Shown: positions 21,114 to 32,614, counted from the first letter of the stretch. The stretch is 64,000 nt of DNA from Nemertoderma westbladi (GCA_032718475.1 JAUCBJ010006782.1:1-64000), one strand, 5' to 3'. Made by a program: numbers and translations. The notes: generated by a model from the sequence alone, not told the origin.

Positions 21114-21695
21114 TGTGACGGGATCAGGGGATCCTGACCGGTTTATTAAGTTATGCGTCACCGTGTAATTGAGAAAGATACTTTGTCTTTATCGCTCTGA
21201 TATTGTTATAGATTAACTGATATAATATATGATAGCACAGTTGAATTACAGTTATAATACAGGAAAAGGTTGATAATATATATCTAATATGTAGTGACGG
21301 TGACGGTGCGAAATGTCACCGGTCTGCACTGAGTGACTGAGTAAACTAAACTGGTATGAGAATATACTGATAATATATCTAATCACCCTTACGGTACTGT
21401 TGCCTTATTACTTAGCGGATGCTCTCCCGGTCTCCCATTGGCCTATAACCCACTTCACGCCTCTCACCTCTGTGGGAGTGCTTCCCCCCCCCCCCCCCCC
21501 GCTGTTGGTTATCTGTTCTTTCGAGGTGGTTTGACCTCTAACCTCCCTTTATGTGGCGCTTGGGGTGTATGTTGTCCCGTTATTGGGTGTGATACGAGAT
21601 TGATTGTTATTAATCTCGTATCTCCAATATTGCTGAAAAGGGCACCACTGCTCTAACTTTATGGGGGTAATGAGGTGGAATTGAATCCGCTCACA
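21114..21695 (-). repeat. Family E 5' LTR (E2 copy)
   Basis: Reading minus, it starts TGTGAGCGG at 21695 and ends GATCCCGTCACA at 21114, upstream of the E2 gag start at 21070. It aligns with 18281-18826 and contains the equivalent hairpin (21591-21601 with 21612-21622). No standard TGG-type primer-binding site follows the LTR end. Confidence 0.7.
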
Positions 21696-22065
21696 AGTTT
21701 ATAAATTATTTACAATTTATACTGTAATTACATTTTATAATAAATTGTACTGTGCATAGTTAGATCTTTAACATTGAGTCGGATTATTGTCACGCTCTCG
21801 GTAAAGTTGTTGTACGTACTTAGTGTAATCACATATAATGGTATTAGGTGAGCGTAGTAATTGTGATTGAGTAAATATTGTATTTGTAACGATGGCATTA
21901 TCAACTACAATTTTTTAAAAAGTTACACAAATAATTATTATATGTAATGCAAGTTTGATCATAAAAGTTATCACAAAAAAGATATACATATTAATAATTC
22001 ATATTATTTTAATGTAGTTGGTTATGAATGATTAGGAATGAATATTCACACAACTCCTCACTTAC
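21696..22065 (-). other. Intron DNA, no feature beyond AT-richness
   Basis: AT-rich unique-looking sequence immediately downstream of the host exon at 22066-22223. I see no coding or repeat signal. Confidence 0.4.
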
Positions 22066-22223
22066 CACAAATACAGACACAAAAGCCAAAACCGCAACGA
22101 AACATGAGGCAGTAATTCCACCAATCTCTATTGGTGTCAGTGGGCAGTTACCACAATCAGCCGGACATGTAGAGCATGTTTCGGTCTCCCCTGAGTTATC
22201 ATTGCAGACACCATCGCCACAAA
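22066..22223 (-). CDS. Host gene internal exon, Cys-rich CGDGVC module plus transmembrane helix
   Basis: The minus strand shows a strong 3' splice site (TTTATTATTGTTTGTTTCAG) just before the exon and a consensus donor (GTAAGT) just after it. The 158-bp exon starts with two bases completing a codon and ends in phase 0. It encodes CGDGVCNDNSGETETCSTC followed by PADCGNCP, a short Cys-rich repeat found in extracellular regions. A hydrophobic run of about 20 residues (GGITASCFVAVLAFVSVFVV) then ends the exon. It looks like the juxtamembrane part of a type I membrane protein whose cytoplasmic exons lie left of the window. I cannot name the gene. Phase matches the exon at 56485-56722. Confidence 0.7.
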
Positions 22224-22787
22224 CTGAAACAAACAATAATAAATAATACATCTATCAAGCAGGAAACACCTTTCAGAATGTTTTCAATTACAAAATGTTT
22301 GGCAAACGTGCACCCTGGGGATGAATACAGATTTAATCGAAAAATTGAGCCCAAGAATTTGGGTGATATTTTATAAAACGATCCAATACCGGGTAAAATT
22401 TAAAAAAAATTATCTATTATAACTATATAACTGGTCCATTAGATATAGCAAAAACCTTTAATGAAATTTTCATAGATATAGGAAAAGGTTTACTGGTGCT
22501 ACGATATATGGCATTGGACCCAAAACAGCCCTTTTTATACAGTATGTAGAATTAAGTACGTGTATTTTATAATAAAACCGCAGTGTATTTAAATACGGTG
22601 ACAAAACCTATAAATCCAGTTATATATATTTCCCGTTATACAGTATCTACTAAATCTACACCATAATTGTGCTAAATTCGCTTGTATTCCTGTATAAATC
22701 AATAGTTGTTGTGCTTAATTTGTGTTGAAATACGCTTTAAATTTATATGAAATTAAGTTGGTGTTTTTAACTTTCTGATTGGACAAA
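22224..22787 (-). other. Intron DNA, no repeat recognised
   Basis: AT-rich sequence upstream of the host exon. No coding or repeat structure seen apart from simple AT runs. Confidence 0.4.
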
Positions 22788-24399
22788 CTAGTATCGGCAT
22801 GCTGCATTGCAGCTGCATTTTTAAGAATGCTGTGCCGGCTTGTCGACAAAATTGCGCCGCCACAACTCCCTATCACCCATGACATTTGCTAGATCATCCG
22901 CATCTTCAATACCAGTGTCCTTTAAGATGCGTCTCAAGAAAGTCATGGGCTGTCCACCATGCTTATTCACTCCATGGGGCTGCCAAAGTACAAGATTATG
23001 CACTGGCTGGTCCTCACGGCTAAAGCAATGTCCCGCAAAGCGGAGGCGATTTTGTTCTAGTGTCAAGCTTGGGGGAACCAATGAGACACCTCCAATGTTA
23101 TATAGTGTCTGTTTGGAGATGTGTGCATTGTACTTGACACAATGAACCCGGCGTAGCATTCTTGTGAATGTGCCATCCAGAAATTTGGTATCCTCAGCAG
23201 TTAGAGCCCAGCATGGACACCCATAGAGGAGTACTGGAACTACTGCTGCTCTAAATAATCGGACCTTAAGTTTCCGATTAATTCTCGGTGAATTCCAAAT
23301 CCTGGACAGCCTATTCAAGGCTGCCCATGCCTTTCCCTTACGTATTCGAAGGTCCTCACCTGACTTCCGGATCCATGATCCCAGGTAACAGAAGTCGTCC
23401 ACATGCTCAAGCATACCATCCTTTGAGCTTATGCTCATCCGATCAGAGACTTGCTGAGAACTTGCACAGTTAACTGTCAAAATTGTGGTCTTTCTGGAAT
23501 TAATAAAAAGACCAACACTAGAAGCAGCATGTTCTAATGTGCTGAGGAGCCGTTGGGCTCCCTCTAGTGATTCTGAGAGTACTCCTAAGTCATCAGCAAA
23601 GTCTAGATCAGTTAGGTACTTGGCAGGATTTCCTCGACTTCTGGAGCCAGTAGGTGGAGTTATCATCACCCCATCATCATTATGATAATCTAAGGACTTG
23701 CGTAGAACATAGCCAACCACAATTATGAACAAGAATGGTGCGAGTGTGTCTCCCTGGAGGACGCCCCATGACACTTCAAATGGCTCTGTGTCACCATCAA
23801 CAGAAGACACAAATGTTGTCGAACCATCGTATACTGATCTGATTGCTGCAATAATTTAATCAGGAATCCCATATAATGAAAGTATGCTGAACATACGTGA
23901 GCGGGAGACTGAATCAAAGGCCTTGAAGAAGTCAACAAAGATAACAGCCAGATGCCTGTCTTTCTTTTTTGATAACTCTTCAATTATCCTTCTAAGTGCC
24001 AAAATGCGTTCCAGGGTCCCACGACCTTTACGGAACCCATTCTGATTTCCACAGAGCAGTCTCTCAATGGGATCCCTGATGCGATTTAATATAATTCTAT
24101 TGTATAGCTTTGCAGCAATCGAGATCAATGAGATTCCCCGAAAAAAACCATAGAGTGTTAGGTTGCCCTTCTTGGGAACTGGCACCAACTTATTTGTTTT
24201 CATTTGTTCCTTGTGGGACTCTTGTTGTTCGGTACATGTCTACTATGATGGGATAGATGAGCTTTAAACACTCAGGTATTTTAAAGACCTCAGGGGGAAC
24301 ACCATCTACTCCACTAGCACGATTGGTCTTAATGCTCTTTGCAGCAGCCTTCACTTCTGCAAAGGAGATATCGCCAATGGGAATATCGGGGAGTACAGA
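22788..24399 (-). pseudogene. LINE family A, 5'-truncated copy (A3)
   Basis: Minus copy covering the linker end, RT and C terminus (22821-24399) plus a short 3' UTR and the shortened tail CTAGTATCGG at 22788. Frames 24203-23856 and 23810-22821 belong to one protein. They are broken by a GAA to TAA stop at about 23856 and by a small insertion near 24205. FVDFFKAFDS and LDFADDLG are intact. It lies head to head with A4. Confidence 0.88.
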
Positions 24400-24962
24400 G
24401 GACAGGGAAACTGATCTACACTAGGCGGTTATCTAAAAAAGAAATGGGTTCACCAGTTCTACATTTAGCCGAAAGTGTCACAGGCAGGTATTCTAGGTCA
24501 TTGATCAAGAAAACTTGCCACCTCCATGCAGCATAAAGGAGGTGCCACCTGTAGCTGCATAGACCCTCTTACTAGGGCAAATCTGGTCCTGTAACTAGGA
24601 CCCCCTTCGTTCTGGGATAAGGACGCCCTTGGTCCTGGATTAAGGACCCATATACTTGGCTGCAGGGGTATATGGCCTGACCAGGCAGATGGTGATCTAC
24701 CAATGGCTGGTTAGGAGTAGAGTGTTCTCATGTCCACTCTGAGGGCACTTCACTGCGACCTGCACCTGGCAGCAAGGGTACAGGGCATGACCCAGCAGAT
24801 GAGCTGCAACAGCCAATGGTGGGTCATGTACGCCAGAGTAGATATGGGTGATGGGCCTCATATCTGACTCCATTGCGACACCCACCCTGTGGAATGGCAA
24901 ACCAGGGTGTGGTATTTGCCCCGAGAGCTGACTCGGCAAAAAAGCACCCCCCAACCCCCACT

Positions 24963-25391
24963 ATGGATTACATTAGCAATGCGGAGGTCCGGCCACTAGA
25001 GGCCAGTGGAATTACCGGACACAATCGGCCTCACAGGCGTCAGTTAACTCCTGACCGGCTGCCTGTCTCACCCCCTACTGGAGAGAGAGCAGCCAACAAT
25101 TCTTTGAGTCCCTTTCCTGATGACCTTTCTGGCCCAAACCCTGGGTCACCAGGGAGGCCAGATTGTGATGGGGAGAGGGATTCTGGAGTTGGAGGCTACT
25201 CTCATGTTCCACCCCGACCAACAAAGCCATTGGTGAATCTGAGGCAAGTCACTAGACTAGCCTCAGTAAACACCCTAACACTCGGGTCCCCAATGCGACA
25301 AGGTGAGCTGACTGCCTTGGCAGATAAGCTTTCTCTTAGCGCAGTGGGTGTTCAAGAGCACCGAATGCAGACTGGACACTGGACAGACTGA
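24963..25391 (+). pseudogene. LINE A protein, N-terminal region and start of endonuclease
   Basis: From ATG at 24963 the frame encodes a Pro/Arg-rich leader, then the start of an APE-type endonuclease (LASVNTLTLGSP and VQEHR with the catalytic Glu). A tandem duplication of CTGGACA near 25375-25388, absent from copy A5, shifts the frame, and it stops at 25391. The rest of the protein continues in the frame open from 25348. An earlier in-frame start at 24873 is possible; the ATG at 24963 is also present in copy A5. Confidence 0.65.
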
Positions 25392-28197
25392 TGAGGTTCT
25401 GATTAAGGACATGGGGGGCGGTTGGCGACTCGCCCTCGCGTCAGCAGATGATAGTGGCAATGGTGGAATTGGTCTATTGATGAATCCAACTGCACATGCA
25501 GCATTGGACAAAATAGACCAAATCTCTAACCGCATCATCCGTTGCCACTTCTCATGTTCTGGAAGACTGGCTAAGAAGTTTCCTAAGGTGGTTCTGATTG
25601 TGTGCTACTCTCCAACTAGTGTTGCCCCTGTAGAGGAGGTGGAAAATTTCTACCACAATCTACAAGCAGCAACTGATGGAGTGGATCAGCATGCATTCTT
25701 AACATTCCTGGGAGACTTTAATGCAAGTCTGCATCAATCACCTACATCGCCCTGGGTCTATAGCAATAGTGTTAACCGAAATTCTGTCCATCTTCAGGAT
25801 TTTATCTCTGGAAATGGATTGTTTTCGGCTGGAACCCAGTTCAAGAAGCGAACTGGAAAGCTATGGACTCATAGTGGACCCAGTGGTCACAAGTCCCAGA
25901 TAGACCATATTCTGTTTCGTAGGAAATACAGGAGCTCTATACAAGACTGTAATGCATTTACACTTCGACCCTTCTCCAGTGATCACCGCCTTATTGTGGC
26001 CAAGGTAAGACTTAGTCTGCGTGCTAGCAGAACAACGAAATCTGCCTTGCCACGGCATGACTGGTCCTCTCTGTTGCAACAGCCAAGTGTGAGATCCAGC
26101 TTCACACTACAGCTGAGCAACAGGTATGAGGCTCTTGCCTCTGAGGCGGCAGATCACTGTGAGGGCTATACTGCCTTTACAGAAGCAGTTAAGTTAGCAG
26201 CTGCAGAAACAGTTCCTGTATACCCTCGAAACAAGAAAAGGGCCCCCTGGACTGACAATAAAATTCAGAAGTGCCGAAATGACCTTCATAAGGCGCAGAA
26301 AGAGTCCCGACTCAAACAGACTACAGCGGCCAAGAATGCAGTTAAAGCTGCATCTAGGTCCCTGAACAGGCAGTACTCTGTTAATCTACAGGAGCTAATA
26401 AACCAACAGGTTGATGCCATCAATGATGCTGACGACAGCAGGCAATCATCCCAGGCATGGAAATCGATCAATCTGCTTACTGGGCGGAAAAGCCAACCAA
26501 CCACCAAGGTTAAGGCTGAATCACCAGCCGATCGCCTCAATGGTTGGAAAGCCCACTTTGAAAAGCTCCTCAATAATGACAGGGTATTGCCTGATAACTT
26601 TATAGAAGTAAAAGTGTCTGAGTCTGTACTCCCAGATATTCCCATTGGCGATATCTCCTTTGCAGAAGTGAAGGCTGCTGCAAAGAGCATTAAGACCAAT
26701 CGTGCCAGTGGAGTAGATGGTGTTCCCCCTGAGGTCTTTAAAATACCTGAGTGTTTAAAGCTCATCTATCCCATCATAGTAGACATGTACCGTACAACAA
26801 GAGTCCCACAAGAAATGAAAACAAATAAGTTGGTGCCAGTTCCCAAGAAGGGCAACCTAACACTCTATGGTTCTTTTCGGGGAATCTCATTGATCTCGAT
26901 TGCTGCAAAACTATACAATAGAATTCTATTAAATCGCATCAGGGATCCCATTGAGAGACTGCTACGTGGAAATCAGAATGGGTTCCGTAAAGGTCGTGGG
27001 ACCATGGAGCCCATTTTGGCACTTAGAAGGATAATTGAAGAGTTATCAAAAAAGAAAGACAGGCATCTGGCTGTTATCTTTGTTGACTTCTTCAAGGCCT
27101 TTGATTCAGTCTCTCGCTCACGTATGTTCAGCATACTTTCATTATATGGGATTCCTGATGAAATTATTGCAGCAATCAGATCAGTATACGATGGTTCGAC
27201 AACATTTGTGTCTACTGTTGACGGTGACACAGAACCATTTGAAGTGTTATGGGGCGTCCTCCAAGGAGACACACTTGCACCATTCTTGTTCATCATTGTG
27301 GTTGACTATGTTCTACGCATGTCCTTAGATCATCATAATGATGATGGGGTGATGATAACTCCACCTACTGGCTCCAGAAGTCGAGGAAATCCTGCCAAGT
27401 ACCTAACTGATCTAGACTTTGCTGATGACTTAGGAGTACTCTCAGAATCATTAGAGGGAGCCCAGCGGCTCCTCAGCTCATTAGAACATGCTGCTTCTAG
27501 TGTTGGTCTTTTTATTAACTCCAGAAAGACCAAAATTCTGACAGTTAACTTTGAAAGTCCTCAGCAAGTCTCTGATCGGATGAGCATAAGCTCAAAGGAT
27601 GGTATGCTTGAGCATGTGGACGACTTCTGTTACCTGGGATCATGGATCCGGAAGTCAGGTGAGGACCTTCGAATACGTAAGGGAAAGGCATGGGCCGCCT
27701 TGAATAGGCTTTCCAGGATTTGGAAGTCACCTAGAATTAATCGGAAACTTAAGGTCCGATTATTTAGAGCAGCAGTAGTTCCAGTACTCCTCTACGGGAG
27801 TCCATGCTGGGCTCTAACTGCTGAGGACACCAAATCTCTGGATGGCACATTCACAAGAATGCTACGCCGGGTACATTGTGTCAAGTACAATGCACACATC
27901 TCCAACCAGACACTATATAACATTGGAGGTGTCTCATTGGTTCCCCCAAGCTTGACACTAGAACAAAATCGCCTCCGCTTTGCAGGACATTGCTTTCGCC
28001 GTGAGGACCAGCCAGTGCATAATCTTGTACTTTGGCAGCCTCATGGAGTGAATAAGCATGGTGGACAGCCCATGACTTTCTTGAGACGCATCTTAAAGGA
28101 CACTGGCCTTAAAGATGCGGATGATCTAGCAAATGTCATGGGTGATAGGGAGTTGTGGCGGCGCAATTTTGTTGACAAGCCGGCACAGCATTCTTAA
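25348..28197 (+). CDS. LINE A endonuclease-reverse transcriptase (A4)
   Basis: A 949-codon open frame. It contains most of the APE-like endonuclease (CYSPTS about residue 86, FLGDFNAS 120-127, SDHRL about 211), a helical linker, then reverse transcriptase with palm motifs FVDFFKAFDS (about 578), GVLQGDTLAPFLFI and FADD (about 690). The C-terminal extension has LLYGSPCWALT and LRFAGHCF. The protein nicks target DNA and primes reverse transcription from the nick. The methionine at 25348 is not the natural start; the true N terminus is upstream in another frame. No RNase H domain is seen. All catalytic motifs I can check are present. Confidence 0.88.
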   Translation: MFKSTECRLDTGQTDEVLIKDMGGGWRLALASADDSGNGGIGLLMNPTAHAALDKIDQISNRIIRCHFSCSGRLAKKFPKVVLIVCYSPTSVAPVEEVENFYHNLQAATDGVDQHAFLTFLGDFNASLHQSPTSPWVYSNSVNRNSVHLQDFISGNGLFSAGTQFKKRTGKLWTHSGPSGHKSQIDHILFRRKYRSSIQDCNAFTLRPFSSDHRLIVAKVRLSLRASRTTKSALPRHDWSSLLQQPSVRSSFTLQLSNRYEALASEAADHCEGYTAFTEAVKLAAAETVPVYPRNKKRAPWTDNKIQKCRNDLHKAQKESRLKQTTAAKNAVKAASRSLNRQYSVNLQELINQQVDAINDADDSRQSSQAWKSINLLTGRKSQPTTKVKAESPADRLNGWKAHFEKLLNNDRVLPDNFIEVKVSESVLPDIPIGDISFAEVKAAAKSIKTNRASGVDGVPPEVFKIPECLKLIYPIIVDMYRTTRVPQEMKTNKLVPVPKKGNLTLYGSFRGISLISIAAKLYNRILLNRIRDPIERLLRGNQNGFRKGRGTMEPILALRRIIEELSKKKDRHLAVIFVDFFKAFDSVSRSRMFSILSLYGIPDEIIAAIRSVYDGSTTFVSTVDGDTEPFEVLWGVLQGDTLAPFLFIIVVDYVLRMSLDHHNDDGVMITPPTGSRSRGNPAKYLTDLDFADDLGVLSESLEGAQRLLSSLEHAASSVGLFINSRKTKILTVNFESPQQVSDRMSISSKDGMLEHVDDFCYLGSWIRKSGEDLRIRKGKAWAALNRLSRIWKSPRINRKLKVRLFRAAVVPVLLYGSPCWALTAEDTKSLDGTFTRMLRRVHCVKYNAHISNQTLYNIGGVSLVPPSLTLEQNRLRFAGHCFRREDQPVHNLVLWQPHGVNKHGGQPMTFLRRILKDTGLKDADDLANVMGDRELWRRNFVDKPAQHS

Positions 28198-28246
28198 AAA
28201 TGCAGCTGCAATGCAGCATGCCGATCCTAGTAGTAGTCACAGGCAG

Positions 28247-29005
28247 TCACATTATAGCACCAGTCACTCTGAACGGTTCCTTGGTCCAAAGCTGATTTAC
28301 ATGTCTATTTGCAATAAATTAAACATTCTCCAAACAAACTCTCAATCGCCTAGTGAATTGCCCCCTTCTCAGCGAATGGTGAACAGACTGAGTGCTTAGG
28401 TCACCTGCACTCGTTTTCGTAGCTTAGGAAGCCAGAACTGGAATCATTGTTTTGGTTGATTTTGATTCGGCTTGATTTTGCTTGATTAGCTTGATATGTG
28501 ATAGCTTGATTGAGCCTGTTCGTTCTATTAGGGAACACAAGCATATCAAAAGTAAGAAATATACTCGCTATATATCTTTACAGTAAAATACCTTTTTTTG
28601 TTTGTTTGCAAATCGTTGAGAATACAGTAATTCATTAGGCTGCTAGGGCAGGCTGTAAATTGCTGCAATTCAAAATTTAGCTAGGTTTGTGAGAATTTAG
28701 TTTCAGTCAAATATTTAAATAGTTAAATATTTTATCCCATCTGGAGTTATGCTGCGAAGTGGAACGACTGATGCCTGTGTTTGTGTGGGCCCGCGGGTAC
28801 AGTTTGCAACCAGTTAGAAGGCTGAAGTTTGGGACACGGATGTGGAATCTCACAGAGAGCGAGGTTAGTTGTTCTGTTGGTACCGGTGTGTTTGTGGAAG
28901 CAGTAAAATTTTACCAGGTGGTTTGACTTCGAAGCAGAACTCAATTTATTAATTAGCATATTTAGGTTAATTAGGCTAAGCCAGCCATGGTGTTTTGGAT
29001 CGCTC

Positions 29006-29036
<31 letters not shown>

Positions 29037-29540
29037 GTGTCGCAACCTGGAAGTGTAACCATGCGTCGGTGGATACATAAAATTATATTTAAAGTAGGCC
29101 GATTATGAGCTATATATATATACATAAATTAGTAAATATTGTTGGATTGACAAATTCATTTCGAATTTTTTGGAATTAGATTCGAAATAATTTTGTTGTC
29201 ATACCGGTTTTTGAAGGCTGTGTATAATAGCTACAGAGGTGTTATTTATTTAATAATTAGACCAGTATCTACTGTAAGTTTAAAAAATAAATTTATAATA
29301 TTAAATTGTGAATAAATCAAAATTTAAATTTGGTATTAGAGATCAAGTTTAAAAAATTCGACAAATAATTTAATTGATAAATCGATTAAATTAATATATT
29401 ATATATGTCGGAATTTTGTGAGATATCAGCCAGAAGGCAAATAAATATATATATATAAACAAAATATGAGACACAGGATGACAGCTATGAGACAGCAGAC
29501 GGACCGCCGACAGATGACAGTGTTAACATAAATGTTAATA
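28247..29540. other. Noncoding DNA with a (GA)n microsatellite
   Basis: No gene recognised. A GA repeat occupies about 29005-29032, and AT-rich microsatellite-like sequence lies near 29110 and 29445. It may include the left LTR of BEL/Pao element D, but I found no matching right LTR. Confidence 0.4.
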
Positions 29541-30212
29541 CCAAGGTGAGATTATATTAATAGATTCTCCCGGTACCACTGTAAGGAAAGATTGCACTGT
29601 GCCCGATCCAAGGTGAATAGTGAAGGGAATAGTCTAGTTGGAAAGAGAGCCCAAAGCCCAGTTTCCAGACCCATAAGTCTGCTATTGAGTGCAGAGGCTC
29701 CAGTTGGAGTAAGGAGTACCCGAAGTTCCTGTAATAATCCCTCCAATCCACTGAGTGTAAGTCAGGTAAGTGAGAGAGTACAAGATGTTGCGATAAGAAA
29801 GAAATTGCATGCACATGCCGGACATATAACATGGATAAAGGAAAAGGTAAGGAAGATCCTAGCAGACTCTGGAAGTATTGACAGAGAAAGTTTGGTAGAG
29901 CTAAGGAAGAGATACAGCTCGGCACTGTTTAAGCAGACAGGAGAGCTGGCGGTTTCAGCGAAAAAGGCCATAGAATCTCAGTTAGGAGATATAGAGTTAG
30001 AATATATAACAAAGTCCTGACAGCCCTGATGGAACATCAGAAATTGTCGGAGCAATTCCGGCGAGTTAGGATGAAAACTGGTTGCTGTGGGGTTTGCAGA
30101 CACAGGCGAACCATGTAAGTAATACAGTTTAAAGAGAGTCGCAAGAATCGCTAAGGAAGTAGAACAAAAATAGTTGGCCCAATTAGAGAGTGTGAGGTTA
30201 GACTTGGAAAGT
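29541..30212 (+). pseudogene. BEL/Pao element D, gag N-terminal piece (D1)
   Basis: The plus frame at 29592-30020 encodes a charged helical protein (ITWIKEKVRKILADSGS, KQTGELAVSAKKAIESQL) typical of the N-terminal gag region of BEL/Pao elements. It is assigned to D because the matching zinc-knuckle/protease and RT parts lie in the same strand and order at 30906 and 37700. The sequence breaks at about 30212 into antisense LINE B; several hundred bases of gag are missing. Confidence 0.45.
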
Positions 30213-30905
30213 GGTTGATACAGGTGGTATTGTACCATAAAGCTCGGCGTTTGTCATGTGTTGTCTCCAGCTGATGTTTAGGGCTGCCCTTAGTAGTCTT
30301 GTGTAGCAACCATCAATTTGTTGTTCAAGTGATTTAGTCAGTGTCCAGGTCTCACCCCCATATAAAAATACACTTTCCACTGTGGCTCGAAAGAACTTAG
30401 TCTTCAGGTGCCTGGAGAGATCTGATTTCCAGATGGTACCCATTTTTGATAGAGCTACCCAAGCCTTTGCTTTCCTGACTTCTATGTCCTTTTTGCTACT
30501 CTCTATCCGTGATCCAAGGTACTGGAAGTCATCGACCTTCCTTAGTTGATTATTATCAATGGTTGTCAAGTTTCCATCAACATTAAAGGTCATACATTCG
30601 GTCTTTGTAGCATTTATATGCAATCCAACCTCCTTAGCAGCCCTCTCCACTTTATTTAGTAGAAGCTGTGCATCTGCTAGGGTATTAGAGAGCAGGGCGA
30701 TGTCATCCGCAAAGTCGGTGTCTGTGACTGTAGTTGCCGGATATCTACTACTTCTGCGTTCTTGAAGTGTGAATCCCAGATCTTCACCCTTTGAAGCCAT
30801 CCTCATTGCGTAATCCAGTACAATTACAAATAGTAATGGTGCTAATGTGTCACCTTGCAGTACGCCAGCCAGGATTGAGAAAAACTCAGTTTCACCATCT
30901 GGTAA
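30213..30905 (-). pseudogene. LINE B, RT C-terminal piece (B3)
   Basis: Minus strand encodes GVLQGDTLAPLLFVIVLDY, then TDTDFADDIALLSNTLADAQ and LFRATVESVFLYGGETWTLT-type sequence (frame 30806-30198 plus upstream codons). It is related to, but clearly different from, family A. It starts abruptly at the PDGETE-like position and ends at GTIPPVST, without the protein C terminus or 3' UTR. So this is an internal piece, not a normal 5'-truncated LINE copy. Confidence 0.8.
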
Positions 30906-31815
30906 GAGTCAGATAGTCCCAGGATATAGCAACAGGAGTTGCCGGTCAGATTTATGGGATGCCAGTTCTGCTTGTTAACGGAAGTGAGGTCAGATGACCA
31001 CAAGTTAGACAATTGTAGACGCTTCAAGGAATTGAGCGCAGAACAGTGGTGGGTTCAAGTGCGGTCCTTAGATACCTGTTGGGCATGTCTTGCTCCAGGC
31101 CATGCACGATGCCAGTGCCAAAACAGAAGAAACAGATGTGTAGAGTGTGGCAGTTTACATCATAAACTGTTACATGCAGAATTTCTCACTCCAACAGACC
31201 GTTATCTGCAAAATAAGTAGAGATCCCGCAGCAATGGGGAAGAATACATACATCACCATACTAGACGATAGATATCAACCAGGTTCGTCGGATGAAAATG
31301 AAGATGCAAGCACAGGAGAGGTATTGTGCCAAGGATTCATCACTGGTGACCCTGAAGAACGGTCAAGTAGCACGAGGACGTATTTGTCATCAGAAATATT
31401 TAGCGTAATACCAGTGAAACTTATTGGAGACAAGGGTCAAAACACATCTATGTGATATTGGACACTGCATCAACATTATCGTATATCGACAAAGAAGCAA
31501 AAGCTGTTTCTAGCTTTTACAATGTGGAAGAGATTAAGGTAGAGCTGAAATCTATGCATGGAGTAGGGGATATGAAGGGATATAAGATATCAGTGATACT
31601 GGATTCCTTACTTCCACAAACTGCTCATACGTACCAAGAACAGAAGGCATTGCCGTTGGATGGTTTGAAGTGCCTAGCGATGAATGAATGCAGGAGGCAA
31701 CTAGATAAGGTTCCACTGATGAATCCCTCAGCACAAGAATTTTTGATGGCCTCGGAATACTGCGACATCAGGTAGGTTACCGGAATGTGTCAATGTTGAT
31801 TGGAGCAGAACAGGT
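30906..31815 (+). pseudogene. BEL/Pao element D, zinc knuckle and protease piece (D2)
   Basis: Plus frames encode CWACLAPGHARCQCQNRRNR with CVECGSLHHKLLH (retroviral-type knuckles, 31080-31175), then an aspartic protease-like segment (ILDTASTLSYIDKEAKAV, about 31454) and a downstream VSMLIGAEQVFHK motif. Frames 30939-31220, 31147-31455 and 31452-31775 are fragments of one coding region broken by small indels. It is bounded on both sides by antisense LINE B. Confidence 0.7.
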
Positions 31816-32480
31816 ATTCCATAAGGACCATAATCCATAAGCTCTTAGGATTTCAAGCATTTTACCTCTGTATGGAGTTGAATGCCTTCTTGAAGTCAAC
31901 AAAAGTCATGACTGCGGGAAGATTCTTTGACTTAATTCCTTCAATCAGTCTTGGCTCTTACGCAGTAGTTTCTCTATGTTAGGCCTAATCCTATATAGAA
32001 TCATTTTATTGTATATTTTGGCAGCTACCTGAAGCAGACAGATCCCACGATAGTTTGTCGGTATACCGAGGTCTCCTTTCTTGGGGAGAGGCTTTAGTTG
32101 ACCTTTAGTCCAAATTGGTGGTGGCTTTTCCCCATTTAACATCTGGTTGCAAACATTCAATAATGGTCTGTTTAGCACTCCAGTTTACCATACCTCCACT
32201 GGGATTTCATATAATCCACTCGCTTTATTATTAGACATGCTTTTAATGCTTTTTTGGAGTTTGGCAGGTGTGAAGTCCCTTGTTTCTATAGGTAGTGTCT
32301 TGTCATATATTTTCCTTGTATGGCTGACCTCGATGTTTGGTGGCTGCCCAAGCAAGTTGCTGAAGTGATTCTTCAATTTCCCAATACATTCTTCAGGACT
32401 ATCGGCTTTGAGGCGCCCCTTTGCAGAACTTTTCCGACCAGAGACTGACCAGTACATATGGATATTGGAGATATTGATAT
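31816..32480 (-). pseudogene. LINE B, linker and RT N-terminal piece (B2)
   Basis: Minus strand reads SGRKSSAKGRLKADSPEECI, then NNKASGLYEIPVEVW, KPLPKKGDLGIPTNYRGICL and, after a frameshift near 31945, TFVDFKKAFNSIQR. It stops at the LRAYG position, about 25 residues before where B3 begins. It continues upstream in B1 at 37019 after the nested element C. Confidence 0.78.
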
Positions 32481-32614
32481 AAGAGATATTTCGGTACTGA
32501 CTGCTGAAATTCATCTGAATTGAATACTGCTATACCCGTACTGATATTGACGTACTGAATTTTTAAATTTGGTTTGTTTTAAATATCACAAACTGTTGAA
32601 CTGTTTTACCGGGA

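Larger units (their letters stand above)
24477..28246 (+). mobile_element. LINE family A, nearly full-length copy (A4)
   Basis: Flanked by an 11-bp duplication, GTCACAGGCAG (24477-24487 and 28236-28246), so both ends are defined. It has a 5' UTR of about 475 bp, one long coding region of about 1080 codons (24963-28197), a 3' UTR of about 30 bp (ATGCAGCTGCAATGCAGCAT) and a GATCC(TAG)n tail. The single EN-RT protein, short 3' UTR and trinucleotide tail resemble RTE-type LINEs. At least seven other fragments of this family are in the window, so A was an active colonist here. This copy has one visible lesion, a 7-bp duplication near 25378. Confidence 0.88.

Noticed and set aside
20380-21168. Plus-strand open frame of 262 codons
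   Set aside because: It is antisense to the E2 gag-like region, is Arg/Ser/Leu-rich without motifs, and the minus-strand homology to E1 explains the sequence.
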